Shown: positions 47,094 through 59,048 of the stretch, one piece after another
How positions within the stretch are numbered: the stretch's first letter is position 1
How the letters are laid out: each line of letters begins with the position of its first letter
Source of the DNA: Neopestalotiopsis rosae
Taxonomy: Eukaryota > Ascomycota > Sordariomycetes > Amphisphaeriales > Sporocadaceae
Assembly: GCA_023078685.1 (NCBI GenBank)
Contig: JALGAS010000005.1
Location: forward strand, 434,001 to 498,000
Length of the DNA: 64,000 nucleotides
Direction: 5' to 3'
The notes under the pieces: model-generated
Told to the model about the DNA's origin: nothing
What the model saw: the letters and a program-made list of their open reading frames with translations, nothing else
Databases searched by the model: none
Position numbers and translations under genes: made by a program

Positions 47094-50000
47094 TCAGAAA
47101 CTGAAGAAATCCAATTCATGGTTCCTGGGTGGGACCGACTTGTCCGTCTTTGATCCTGCAGCTTTTTCTACGCTCTGCACCAGTCCACCGAGACTTATAG
47201 GGCTGAGAGTGTCCAAGTCATTGTTACCGCTCAGCCAGTCCATGTCTCCGTCAGTCACTCCCTTGTTCTCTTCCTTTGGACTTGTGACCATGTCTTCACA
47301 CAGCGAGTCGTCTCGGGGAGCACCACCACCACCACCACCACCATTCAATACTGAGCTTGCGCTGAGCCCAGCCGGTCCAGAGACCCAGTCTGACATTTGA
47401 AACCCACCATCTTGGTTGGATGTCGAATTCGCCTGCTGATGTGCTTGTGCGCCCCAGCTGCCGTCGGTTGCTGGATCAACAAGCACAAAATCATCGGGTG
47501 CTCGGCGATGGGCATCGCTCGCATCCATATCGGCGCTTGATCCTTGAAACGAGTCCAAGTTGAACATGTTGCTCGTGTCTCCAAACCCAGAAAACACATT
47601 TGATAAAGAGTTTGGCAGGTCGAACCCTAATGAGCCGATATTCTGACTCGACCCGGGAGGTGTCGGCTGTGAGGTGCTAGTATCAGAAAAGGGCGCCGGC
47701 GGCCTTGCAAAAACCGATGCTCGCCGACTCGCTGTTTGTCTGATACGCTTCTTGAGCGCCGGGCCACCCTGTTCTGCGTCCGGGTTCTCTCTCCGCGCCG
47801 GCAAGACGGAAAAGTTGCCACTTTGCCACGAGTGGGCGGTGGCGAGACCGAGTTGGGATTGCAAGGACCCGGCGGCCATGCCGGGCTGGGCAAAGGAGTT
47901 TGTGCGGGTACGGTACGGATCCGCCATGTCCTGCTTGAGCTGGACAATGATGGCGTTCATCAAGGCGTCCATGCGCTCTGCGGGATGATAGGTCTCGCTC
48001 ATCTCGTGGATCGCGTGCGATATGACCTCGAGATAGCCGAGATAGTTGCGCCGGTCGGCGTCGTCTTGCTGATGCGCAAGAGCCGCGACCAGAGCAATGG
48101 CGGCGGTGCCGGCGTGCTGGATGCCCGTGACGAATATCTTTTTGCCGCTGAACCGCTGTCGGTGCTGCCAGCAGATCCGCGCCACCCTCATGGCCTGCTG
48201 GGTGCAAATGTTGCGCGAGAGCGACGTCCGACTGTCGACCATGATCGAGTTGGGGTCGCCCAAGCCGATTGAGGTCTCTGCTGCAGAAAAGGGAAGACCG
48301 TGAGACGATTCAGGGCTCTGGACACCGTTCTCGGGGCTGGGGTGTGAGTGGGTGCTTGCATCGTCTGTCATGGAGCCATATTTTGCCCAAGACCGGTGCA
48401 GCAATATCATGGATACGTGGTACTGCTGGTGAAGCAGAAAGAAGCTGAATGGTGCCGTCTTGATGTTTGCGGGTTTCCAAGTCAGGTAGTCAGGGAGTCT
48501 CCGGTACCAGTTCTGCAGTTGACGGTCGAGATTGATGACTTGGAGATAGGCATTGTCCTCTGCCTCGGCAGCTGCAAACATGTTTGGCTCCCTGCTGTTA
48601 TGGTGTCTCTTGTTGCTTTCTCTGATTTCCACAATGCGACCGGCCAGTTCCATGAGCTCGACTAGTTGGTCATATATCTCCTGAACAAGAGAGCCCCGAG
48701 TTTGTGCTCTTGTGGGAGTTTGTTGCCGTGCTTGTCCATTGGCATCTTTGGACAACATACCGGCAAACTGCCTCGACAAGAGATCCATGCCAATATCCTG
48801 GTTCTTGATGCTCGTGGGTCGTCCGAGGAACAGTGCCCAGTACTTGTCATAAATAACACATGCTCGCATAGTCATGTGTCTGATTGAGACTTCGCGGTCT
48901 GATAAGCCATTGTTGCTGCAATCCAAGTGCAGACCGACGTCGAATGCTAGGCGGTTTGCCATACCTTTTGTGATTGTTAGCTATAACTGATCATAAAAGT
49001 GATGACAATCGTGGGGTTCAAAGTTTCTTACCCGAATACATCCAGCCTGTGTTATCGCGCCCAACACCGCATTCCAAATCGCCCAAGAGAAGCAGGGCTT
49101 GCACGCTTGGGATGCCCCCAGGCCTTTCGAGTTCAATATCGAGCATATACTTTGCCTCGCGGTGCAGTGTACTCTCGCGATTCCCAAGGCTGATCTTGAT
49201 TATATCCTCGCGATCCTTGTCGGCAAAGCGGTAGCCTGCTGCAAGCATGGTGATGTGCAAGAATGAAGAGTAAAACTTGGGGTTCTGCGATTCGCGGTCC
49301 GTCTCGAAAGCTTCTCTGTCAATCACGACCAGCACACCGTTGTAGTACTCCCAGAAGGTGTCCATTAGATAGTCGTAAGTCACCGCTGTGAGAGATCTGA
49401 TGATCCGTTCTGCGCGGCGTACTTGCTCTGGAGGCTCTCGCGAGTCAAACTTGCTTGAAGGCTCGGCATAGACATGACTGTTTGCCGTTGGACCAAAGAA
49501 CCGCAGCCGACCACATATTTGGTCGAAGCTGAGATTCCCTTTTGTTGACAGGAGCCTCTGTATGACGTCCTCTTGCGCGGGATCTGTTATTGTACGAGGT
49601 GTGATCGGGTGCATTGATGGCTTGGGATCAAAGTGCAGCGGCATGGGGTCGACTGTCTGTTGAATAGGAGTTGCCCCTAGAGTACTTTCCAGCGTAGTTT
49701 CCAAGGTAGTTTCCAGAGGATCGTTCTGCTCCATCTCGAGAATAGGAAAGTCGTCAGTCAATGAGTCGGGCGGTGATGGTACTTCACGAGCTGGCGAGAT
49801 CACGCGGCTCGCTTTTCTGGGCTTCTCTGTTCGTCGTTCAGTTTTCCTCGACTCATCCTGGGAATCTGTCGTTTCCTGTCGTGTCTTGGGAGGATGGGAA
49901 GCTTCTGGAGGGACAACTCCTTTTTCAGCAAGCATACCCTCCAGCATGTTGATTCTTTCTGAGAGGGATGCCATGTATGCTTTCGAAATTGGTCTTTGAT

Positions 50001-50321
50001 ATTTCATGATCAGCAGGAGTCGGACGTGGTGGATGATGCTAAAGTCTCGAGTATTACATACCGTCTTCTCTCATCGTCATTTTTGATGATACAATCGGTT
50101 CCTGATCTCTTGCACTGGTTGCACTCGTTCTGACCTTTGGGCACAACGCATCGTATTCTGCGATCCCGGCATGATGCGCAGGCTACAGAGGCACGGTGTC
50201 GAACTTGCTGCTTATTAGATTGCCTCGTAGTGCCGGCTCTCGCTGACACGTTCTCCTGGTTGGAAATGTCTTCCTTTGATATGTCAGACGATGCGGCCCT
50301 CTTACTTTGCGGTGCCGCCAT
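47094..50321 (-). CDS. Zn2Cys6 transcription factor with fungal_trans domain
   Basis: Exons on the complement: 50321-50062, 49993-49032, 48964-47094; 1030 residues, nuclear. The binuclear zinc cluster is C-x2-C-x6-C-x8-C-x2-C-x6-C at residues 48-77, followed by the linker RRPISKAYMASLSERINMLE, a likely dimerising coiled coil. The middle region (about 270-560) is a fungal_trans domain: GRLRFFGPTANSHVY, LLLLGDLECGVGRDNTGWMY, GMANRLAFDVGLHLD and DKYWALFLGRPTSI. The C-terminal 250 residues are Ser/Gly/Pro/Asp-rich, contain a poly-Gly run encoded by a CCA repeat at 47325-47345, and probably activate transcription. Both introns end in AAAG. Similar proteins are often named nirA-like, but that name is not supported here. 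It is the nearest regulator to the oxidoreductase group at 53-64 kb. Confidence 0.92.
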
Positions 50322-53116
50322 GGTGATAGGTTCTTTCTGAAGGCTCAAGCAATTGAGTTATGGTACACCAGAACAGCATCAAAGAACGATGTGGTCGAGA
50401 TCTTGCAGCGGCCGCGAAGATGCCAGATGAAGATCAGATCAAATCAAATGCAATCAATCAAGTGACACAGAGGCAGGATTAGAGGATTACAGTCAGCCCA
50501 AGGAGGCACAACAAAGACAGCAGACCGACGCCACGCTAGATAATGTCGGAGAACCTGGACTTTCTGGGGTAAAGGGTCCATCTCCACGATTTACATCCCG
50601 GTCGGGTCTCTGGACTATCTCCACCCAGAACACGGGGTAATATGATGGGGTCTGTCCTCTTTGACCCGGTATCCGCCTCCATCGTTCTTTTCTGAATTGG
50701 CATTCGGGCATGCTCATTGGTCTGGTTTGAACGCGAAACACCGAGATACGGCGTTCCAAGCCCACCCAAATAAGTCTGGCTATACCAATTACAGGACTTC
50801 AAGCGTCACATGGCGCAGAAGTCCAAATCCACAAGGCTTGCATAAACCTGGGGGAGACCTAGGAGGAAGAGGGAACAAGGTGGGCTCGAGGTTGTACGCG
50901 AGACGAGACAAGACAAGACAAGATAGTCTGGACATGTTGCTTCTGCAGCCGCCCCACTAGACCGGCAACCCTCTCTGGGGGCAAAGGGGGCTGATGAGTA
51001 GGTAGGGAATATGCCCTTCGTCCGTAGCCATGTAGTGGCGCTCGATGATCGTGACGTTATACCATGCTGTGTAAACATCCAAGTCCGGGACCGGTCTGGA
51101 AGCACATAAAAGGGTCGCATTCGGGATTTATTTAGGCTGCCCTCAAGTCTCGTCGGGCTCCTGTAATGTGTAGATAAGCCACAGGTAGATGATGGGCGGT
51201 TCAGATGAGTGAAGCCGAATTGGACAGCAGCAACACCATACCAGGGAAAGCCAAGAGTAGCAGGAGACCAGCACGAACTTTCGCTTTCAGCTCCACTGTT
51301 AATTGCTTCAGGTGAAGACTCGGCCGAGGTGTTCGCTGGGCTACAGCATTTCCGACCGCCTAGACGGATGGATTGAACGCTATTCACCTAACCTACCTAC
51401 CTTTTTGCCTCAATAACAGCTTACACGGGTGCCCGGGGAAACTCCTTAGGGTAGCCCAGCCCCTGGCTGGCCCATATGCCCATATACAAATGTCCTTGCT
51501 AGGAAATATAGGAAAGTCAGTCTCTGGGTAGAGGCGCTGGCCAGACAAAGATTCAACATTACCCTGGGGCGAACCAGGATCGGCACTCCATAGTATTCGC
51601 TTCTTTTACAGGGGTCCCCGCATTCTCTACCAACCCCCATGGACAACCGACTGGCCGCGGGACTTTCGGTATTTAGACCCCGCAGACCATTGAATAGTAG
51701 TTTCTTTATCGACTCATGCTGCCAGAGCTGAGGCTTCTTCTATGACTCGTGGTGGTGCCCAGGAAGATGGCATTTGATCTGGTGTTGCTGAGATGACGAT
51801 GAGTCTGCAAGGATGACCACCCCAAGACCAGAAGTCTGGGGAATTTGAGTTGAAGACCTGAACCAGTAATGCAACTAACCTAGACGTGTAGGTAGGCACC
51901 GCGCTCCTCTTGTTGGATCAGGCGAAGCACAGTTTATATGACTATTACAGTCACGGACATTTATCGGCGGTCGAGTCTCTATTTACTCGGTACATGGCGT
52001 AGGTATCATGATGCAGTGAGCCCCAGTTCTTTCCCATTGCATGTATGAGATGCATTATTAGATACCTACCTACCTACCTCAGGTTAGGTGACAAACACAG
52101 CATGAGATGGAGACGGTGCTTCTTCTTGATCCGAACTTCAGCCAGCTCTAACACGCAGCGGGGAATTATCTCAACCCGTCGCGGGCTTGTGTCGCGGCAA
52201 TAATATAGAAGTCTGGGTTTATATCCATTCGACGAGATGCTTGCATTGCCCGCATCACGGATCCCACATTTCCTGTGTGCAAATCTAGGCAGGCGCATAC
52301 CAATCAAGCATATATATGGAATGTGCCAAGAATATACTCTCTTTGTAAGACAAGACAAACCCCCTCTGTCCACCCACAGATGCAATGTCAAAAAGGCGCC
52401 CATTATGCCCCTCCCATCCCCTCAACTGGCTTGGTGCCAGCAACTTCCGAGGCAACGGTCCAGATCAAGAACTAGTAACACGATAGGAACCAAAGAAGCC
52501 AAAGCTGAGCATGGTATACTATTCTAGGCTAGCCGGACACTTTACACGCGTCTCCCTTCACACACAGAGAGAGAGATAGATGGCTTTGAGGAGCAGCAGT
52601 GAGCGCGGAAAATCGCTATAGAATGTGAGGGGAAGGGAGGGAGGCCCCATTCCCACCCCACACGCAGCTCATGCTGGTGCTTGAATTCATCCTCTCCACA
52701 TTCCGGATTGCATGGAAAACACAGGAGTCAATCTTCGCATAGCCTTACCAAAGTATCTGTACGATATGTACGAATCACACTTGCCTAGGTCATGTTAGAT
52801 GGCGGATGCAACACCACTACTGGACTCTAGCTTTCGAGGAGAGCTGAGGAGGGCATCAGTGCGTCAACCGGCATACCGGCCCCCTTCTCCATTTCCAACC
52901 TGATAGGTTCTGCATACATACACGATAGAACAAGCACAAATCCTTGTTGCATTGAATGTCTATGGCATTGCAATGATTCAAGGCGATAATCAGATAAATG
53001 ACGTATGAATTGCGAATGGGTATCCTATTCTGATGAGCTGCTTGACAGCCAACATCTCTCATCGAGTAGCGAATTCGAGAGCAGTACATGTTTCATACTG
53101 TCCTTGTCCAACTCAT
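50322..53116. other. 2.8 kb gene-free stretch with TACC repeats
   Basis: The longest frame (50806-51387 minus, 193 codons) is full of Ser, Arg and Cys with no domain and is judged chance. Short repeats: GACAA units near 50905-50922, TACC units near 51386-51403 and 52063-52079. It lies between the transcription factor and the oxidoreductase group and could hold regulatory sites or a non-coding RNA, neither of which I can show. Confidence 0.5.
52063..52079. repeat. (TACC)n short tandem repeat
   Basis: Four TACC units in a row, the complement of the GGTA repeats at 16.9 kb. Confidence 0.7.
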
Positions 53117-55281
53117 TTACTCGACTGACCATTCATGATCAGAATCGCGAATGTATGTGCTCAATCCTTTGACATCCTTTGTTACATTTGCCTTAACTTC
53201 GCCGTTGCCTAAGTATGCAAATCGGTTACCATATCTGTAGCGGATATCGTAATCTTCGAAGCGAGGCTCTTTGATGGTTTTGAGGAAGTGGATCGTCTGC
53301 ATCTCTCATGGTTAGCTGTGAGGCGACTTGGGTCTGGTCACTGGAACATTGGGGGATAATCTGAGGCCAAAACGTACACATCCTGGCCACAGGTAGATTC
53401 TGTTCTTGATCTTGCCGTCCTTGAACCAACTGCGACACTGCTCTTGGAATACTGTCGTCTCGTGGAACTTGTCAAAATGCTTGTAGATATCGTCTAATGC
53501 ATCCTGCTTGACGTCGAGTGATCGAATGTTCTCGTGCTGTATCTTCTTCATCATCTTGATGCTGTACTCGACTGTGGTCTCAATGGATGGCAACAAAGTG
53601 CCTGATGACCAAGTAGCGCCGGGACCCTGTTTATGAGTAAGAGTTCCCAGGTCAGCAGGAGAAACATAACGTCAAAAGAATATTTCGCCCAAGGCTTACC
53701 ACGATAGTATAGTAGTTGGGAAATCGGGGAGTGGAAACACCCATATACAGATTCACGCTATCACCCCAGTCCTCGTGGAGGGTATTACCTGCGGCGTTGA
53801 TGAGCTTGAACGCCGGTCGGAAGGCAACGTTGAAGCCAGTTGCGCAGACGAGAACATCCATCTTGTGCAGCTCTCCGTCTTCAGTGATGATTCCTTCTGG
53901 CACAACCTTTTGGATCCCTCCGTAGACCGGTTGCACATTGGGTTGCACGAGTGCCTCCAGATATCCGTCTCCGGGAGATATGCGCCGACATCCTGGTGCC
54001 CACGTTGGGATGATGAATTCCTTGAGTCTCTCGTTGCCCGGCCCGATTCTGCGGTGCATCTCTTCTGTAATAGCCTAAGGGGAAGGGAGGAAAGAACCCA
54101 TCCTGTCAGCTTTTTCTGGTACGGATCTGGTCCATCATGTCAAGTATGCTCACCTTTCGAAATGTCTCCGACATCTCTGATCCTTGCTGGTACATGCCAA
54201 ACAATGAGTTGATCTCTGCTTCGATACGTTTCCGGAACGTGAGATAATACTCGTGGTCTTCGCTGAACTTCTTCTTGTCGGCGTCGGTAAATGTGTATTG
54301 CCTCTTCCCTGGCTGGGCAGTACCATCGTCGTTCTTTCGAAGATCTTCCTCCAGAACGCCGCCGCCAAAGGGTGGCGATATCCAAGTGGACGAGCGCATG
54401 AACACCTTGAGATGCGACACCTCCTTTTGCAGCGCCGGGACAATCTGTACACTGGTGCTACCCGTTCCAATGACACCAACCGTCTTTCCCTCAAAGTCTA
54501 CCGAGTGGTCCCAACTGGCTGAATGCATCTTTGGGCCAGCAAAGTCGTGAAGGCCTTCAATGTCGGGCCACTTCCAATTGTTGAGGATCCCGGTACCGTT
54601 AATGAGGCAGTGGCACCAGTCCTTCCATGTGCCCTTGTTCACCTGGTCCTCGAGGGTCAAGTGCCAAATTCCCTTCTCTTCGTCCCATTGCGCTTCCACG
54701 ACCTTGGTGTTGAGCTTCATGTACTGCTTGGATCCGTGGCGCTCGGCAAATTCTTCAAAGTATCTCTGAATCTCATCGCCGTAGGCAAAATAGTGAGACC
54801 AATCTGGCTTGGGGTCCCAGGTAAAAGTGTACAGAGGCGAAGGGATCTAACGATATGGTAAATATGGAGATTGCCAAAAAGAGAGCGAGTCGAGCGAGTA
54901 TGTCCTTACATCACAAGCCACACCTGGGTAGGTATTCTCGTACCACGTGCCGCCAAATTGGGGATTCTTGTCAAAGAGGGTCAATTCCCAACTGCCAGGC
55001 ACCATCATCCTCTCCATTTTATAAGCCAGGCAGAGGCCTGATGCTCCGGCACCGATACATGCCACTCGAAGTTTTGTCGGCTTGGAGTGGTATTGCTTTA
55101 ATACGCTGTATTCAGTTCCCTCGGGGACGGTCAGGGGATAGTGGAACTCGGTCGCTGATGAAACCGATTCGTCCGTCTTGATTTCTTTGACGGCGCCATT
55201 TGTCGCTGGCACCGCGTTGTCTAATGGTTTTCCTTCCCCGTTAACAACGACTTGAGGCTCGATGATGGCTGAGGGCGCCAT
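53117..55281 (-). CDS. Baeyer-Villiger flavin monooxygenase
   Basis: Exons on the complement: 55281-54910, 54846-54154, 54074-53700, 53626-53378, 53296-53117; 622 residues. It inserts oxygen next to a ketone, giving an ester or lactone, using NADPH, O2 and FAD. FAD motif CIGAGASG (GAGASG at 77-82), then GGTWYENTYPGVACD; the type I BVMO fingerprint FAGPKMHSASW at 226-236 (FxGxxxHxxxW); NADPH motif GTGSTS at 251-256; ATGFN near residue 390. An N-terminal extension of about 65 residues precedes the flavin domain. It has no signal peptide or PTS1 (ends WSVE). It is divergent from the PRISE-type reductase gene across 1.8 kb. The substrate is likely a cyclic or long-chain ketone; not determinable here. 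Confidence 0.94.
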
Positions 55282-57111
55282 TGTGTTTGTCGGTGTGGAA
55301 TCTAGGTCTGTGGAAGTGATATGTGTTCAATTAATTATTCCAACCATAGGCATAACCAAATTAGTTTTGACAATTGTTGCGTGTGCAATTTCGCAGCATG
55401 GACTATGCGATGTGTATGGAACAACCACAAAGCCTGCACTGACGCCAAAGCAGTTCAAAGAATAAACCAGACACAGATGAGCTGGTTAGGGAAAGGACTT
55501 TGATTGTACGACTATAAGTTACAGAGCTGCGCAGAGTGGAGAAAGGAGACCGGTTATGAGGATCCCCCAAGAGCGTGTCAGTTTCCGTCTCGGAGGGAAT
55601 ACACACTCGAACCGGGCTCTGATTTGGAAGCGACAAAGGTATTTTTGCATCGAGCAGGCCTATCATGTCAGTGTGCACACCAAGCGGCACGATGCGTCAC
55701 CTGCCGTCGGTTCTCTTTGGCCTGGCTTGCACACCATAATCTCGCATGATGTGGCGCGACTGTCTAACGAACGCAATGACTGGTAGATCGTTCCCGAGTC
55801 GTGAAAAATGAAACCTATATTCCCCAAAACGGTGTCAAACCAAACTTCGCTTCTGCAAGGGTGCCCATTTCCGAAGCTGGGTCCTTCAGAGTATACGACT
55901 GGCAGAAAGGTACAGGTGATTAGCGCCCGGTTATTCTCAGCAGTTCTAGCGATCACAGCCATCGACTTCCTAGAGCCTGGTGGTATCGACGTGAGTGCCT
56001 GACTTGTTGACGCGCACCAGCGTTGCAGGGTCCTAGGCTGTAAGTATGTACTGTTCAGTAATACACACCATTCATTTCATTGACACCAGAACGTCCACCA
56101 GAACATCATAGTGACGCTACTCATCACAATCGATTTCGATTGGACGGTTTCGTAGCAAATTGGGGTATACATAGCAGATTACCTAATATTAGCTGGGTAG
56201 AAGGTAGGTGTACAAGCCACTAGCAGCACGATAATCGACAGCTTAGAGGGTGGTTGAATGGTTGGATAAGGATTTCCGTATACCTAATCGATCCTCCAGA
56301 GGCGCCCCCTGCTAATAGCAGGATAACCTAGAGAGTCCTCTGTGGGTGTGCTGGTTATCCATTGGTTGATGAGGTATGCACTAGTTCCTCCGGCATTCAG
56401 TGGCATGAGAAATAAGATCTTGCCCAGCGGCCCGAGTATAGCTATAGTATAGCTACCCAGGTACCCGTCGAAAGCGGGTATTCTGAATCGAAGTTGCGTG
56501 ATAGCATTGCCCGCGTTTACCGATTGGTAGTAATGTCCAGAAAACGCCGCCTCTGCTTCAGACCCACGTCTCTTGACAGATCCCTAGCAGTCCATTTTGC
56601 AGTGTATTGAAGTCATGCATGCGTGAAAATCAAGAATATGCAGAATATTGTAGGAGACACCCCAAACTCGCAGCACGCAAGCAAGCATAGTAGTACTAGA
56701 CCATCTCGAGATCTGCAGAGAACTTCCCTCTCTTGCATGCCTTCATTTGACAAATTGTGACAAAATGGACACCGGTTTGAGCATCTAACATGCAGAGCAG
56801 GTAGGTCAGGGAAGATATCGCGAGGAATCGTCTCTGTCACCGTGTCGGTTGTGCATTGCCATTGGGGGAGAAAACCATCAGAATAGCTCGTGCATCGGTA
56901 GTGTCCCAGTCTAGGTAAAAAGCTACCCACCTAACTTACCTGGGTACACCGTTAGGTGCTGCATATACCCCGCGCTGTCACTCACTCTGGGGTGACTTAT
57001 AGCATCTCCATGTAAACAGAAGTGAAAATTTCGATTGCACAAAGCTCCTAGACTTCATTCTTGAGTATAATCAAAAGTAAGATACGGTGTGAAGCAAAGT
57101 AGACATCTGTC
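55282..57111. other. 1.8 kb divergent promoter region (BVMO / PRISE reductase)
   Basis: No gene supported. Lies between two divergent start codons at 55281 and 57112 and would carry both promoters. I did not find a clear CGG inverted pair for a Zn2Cys6 factor by eye, but could have missed one. Confidence 0.45.
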
Positions 57112-58409
57112 ATGTCGAAACACGCGTTGGTTTTTGGTAAGCAAAACTCCCTTGCATCTACGTGCAACCCAGGCTGCGAGCGCTGACAACATGTCCTAGG
57201 CGCCAGTGGCATCACTGGATGGGCCATCACCAAGGCTATATTGGACGGTTATCCAACTGCCGACACTTTTGCATCAGTCACAGCCTTGACCAATCGCCCT
57301 TTGAGCATTGAAGATGCGTTATGGACTGAATCGCCCAAACTCGACGTTGTCAGCGGTCTCGACCTTTTGACTTCCAAAGGTCAGGCAGGACTCGAGGCAG
57401 AATTGAAAGAGCGGGTAAAACATGCAGGCGAGATCACGCATCTGTATTTCTTCGGTATGCATCATATGATCAGAACACATTGAGAAAAGCCGCTGAATCA
57501 ATCACAAAAGCTTACATCATGGATGGCGATCCCGCCAAGGAAATCGAAATCAATCTCGAATTGGTCAAACGCGCTGTAACAGCGATTGAACATCTTTCTT
57601 CCAATCTTGAGTTTGTGGTACTTCCCACTGGCACAAAAGCCTATGGCGTTCACCTCATAGACCAATTCCCCTTTTCTGACAAGCTGCCCCTCAAGGAGAG
57701 CTTGCCCAGAATCCCAGAGCCCTACGCATCGCAAATGTTTTACTACAATCAAGCCGATATGCTTTCGAGCATGTCCAAGGGAAAATCATGGACCTGGTGT
57801 GAGGTGATGCCAGACGTGATTGTGGGGTTCGTTCCGAACAACAATATATACTGCCTCGCACAGGCTTTGGGAACCTACTTGTCTCTATACGCCGAGATCA
57901 ATGGCAAAGGAAGTGAGGTTATCTTTCCTGGGACGGAGAAGTCGTATGAGATTCTCAGCAATGATAGTAGCCAGGACATTGTCGCCAAGGCTTCCATCAT
58001 TGCCTCTCTCCGCCCAGAGATCAGCTCAGGGCAGCGATACAATGCGGCAGATAACGCAAAGGCTTCGTCCTGGAGTGTAAAATGGCCGGTAATCTGTGAG
58101 TACTTTGGCCTCAAGGGCGTCGGGCCGTCATCAAACGGCTCTGGACCGCAGCCGTCAGAGTACCTTGCAGATCACTTGGCCGAGTGGCAGGCTCTGGAGA
58201 AGCAGCATGGCCTCAAGACGGGTCGTGTCGGCAATGACCGCAGTTACGGCGGCTTTCCGTACTTTATCATGACCATGTTCAACTTTGATCGTCACCTCGA
58301 CATGACCAAATGCCACGAGATGATGGGCGATGCAAAAGTGGAAACTGATGCAAAGGGAGCGTGGTGGACTGCATTTGATCGGTTCAGACAGACCAAGATC
58401 ATTCCTTGA
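57112..58409 (+). CDS. PRISE-type enone reductase (progesterone 5-beta-reductase/iridoid synthase-like SDR)
   Basis: Exons 57112-57136, 57200-57454, 57511-58409; 392 residues. PRISE enzymes are atypical SDRs that reduce the C=C bond of enones or enals with NADPH. The motif VFGASGITGW (GxxGxxG at 9-15) is restored across intron 1. The characteristic catalytic pair is visible: Lys136 in PTGTKAYGVHL and Tyr171/172 in PYASQMFYYNQADML. WTWCEVMPDVIVGFVPNN is typical of the family. The length fits plant and fungal members (about 390). The first exon codes for only eight whole residues. Intron 2 ends in AAG. It is first in a run of three plus-strand genes. The alternative is an epimerase-like protein of other function. 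Confidence 0.9.
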
Positions 58410-59048
58410 TGGAGTGGGTTTCGGTGAAGGTGGCTTTCATCAGGAGACAATTGCAACTCTGAACGTAACCCTAAACTGACTGTCCTTTCGCCCTGACCAT
58501 GGCCCAGCTCAACACGATATTCTATGTGTGGTTAACCGTTCATGTTCCAGATATCTGGATGCATTGCTATGAATTGATTTATTGCCTTTTATTCTTCTTT
58601 CTGTTTTTTTGTTTTCCCGTCAGAAAACGCTTCTGGAATTGATTGTGTCGTCAATACGTTTCCAAGTACCAGCCCATAGTCCGTCGCAAGACCCCAAAAT
58701 CCAATTGACCCCAACATCACACCGCACAGAATCTAGGGTCTTCTTGGCCTTGTTGCTACTCCCCCGCAGTGATTGGGGAAGCGCAGCTTGAATATCCCCT
58801 TTTAGAGCCGCGGTAATATTTATGGCCTGTGCTATATCTCCAAACACTGCGGGGTGCATACCAACAACTACTTCTTGGGTGTCTGTGTACCTAGGTAGTT
58901 GTGCGCTGTAGGTGATTTTTACCGATCTTCTAACCTACATATTTATTGTAATAACATAGTCTCTTCTCTTATTCGATTCATTCAATTACTTTATACCCAG
59001 CCATAGATAAGCGAGGCAAAGCATTTATAAGAAGTTGTCTATTACAAC
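58410..59048. other. intergenic between PRISE and ACAD genes
   Basis: No gene. 640 bases that must hold the 3' end of the reductase gene and the ACAD promoter. Confidence 0.5.

Noticed and set aside
47094..50321. Naming the Zn2Cys6 factor as NirA or XlnR
   Set aside because: The zinc cluster and fungal_trans domain are shared by hundreds of factors; no diagnostic segment of either was recognised.
50806..51387. 193-codon minus-strand open frame
   Set aside because: Random-looking Ser/Arg/Cys-rich sequence without any motif, in repeat-bearing intergenic DNA.
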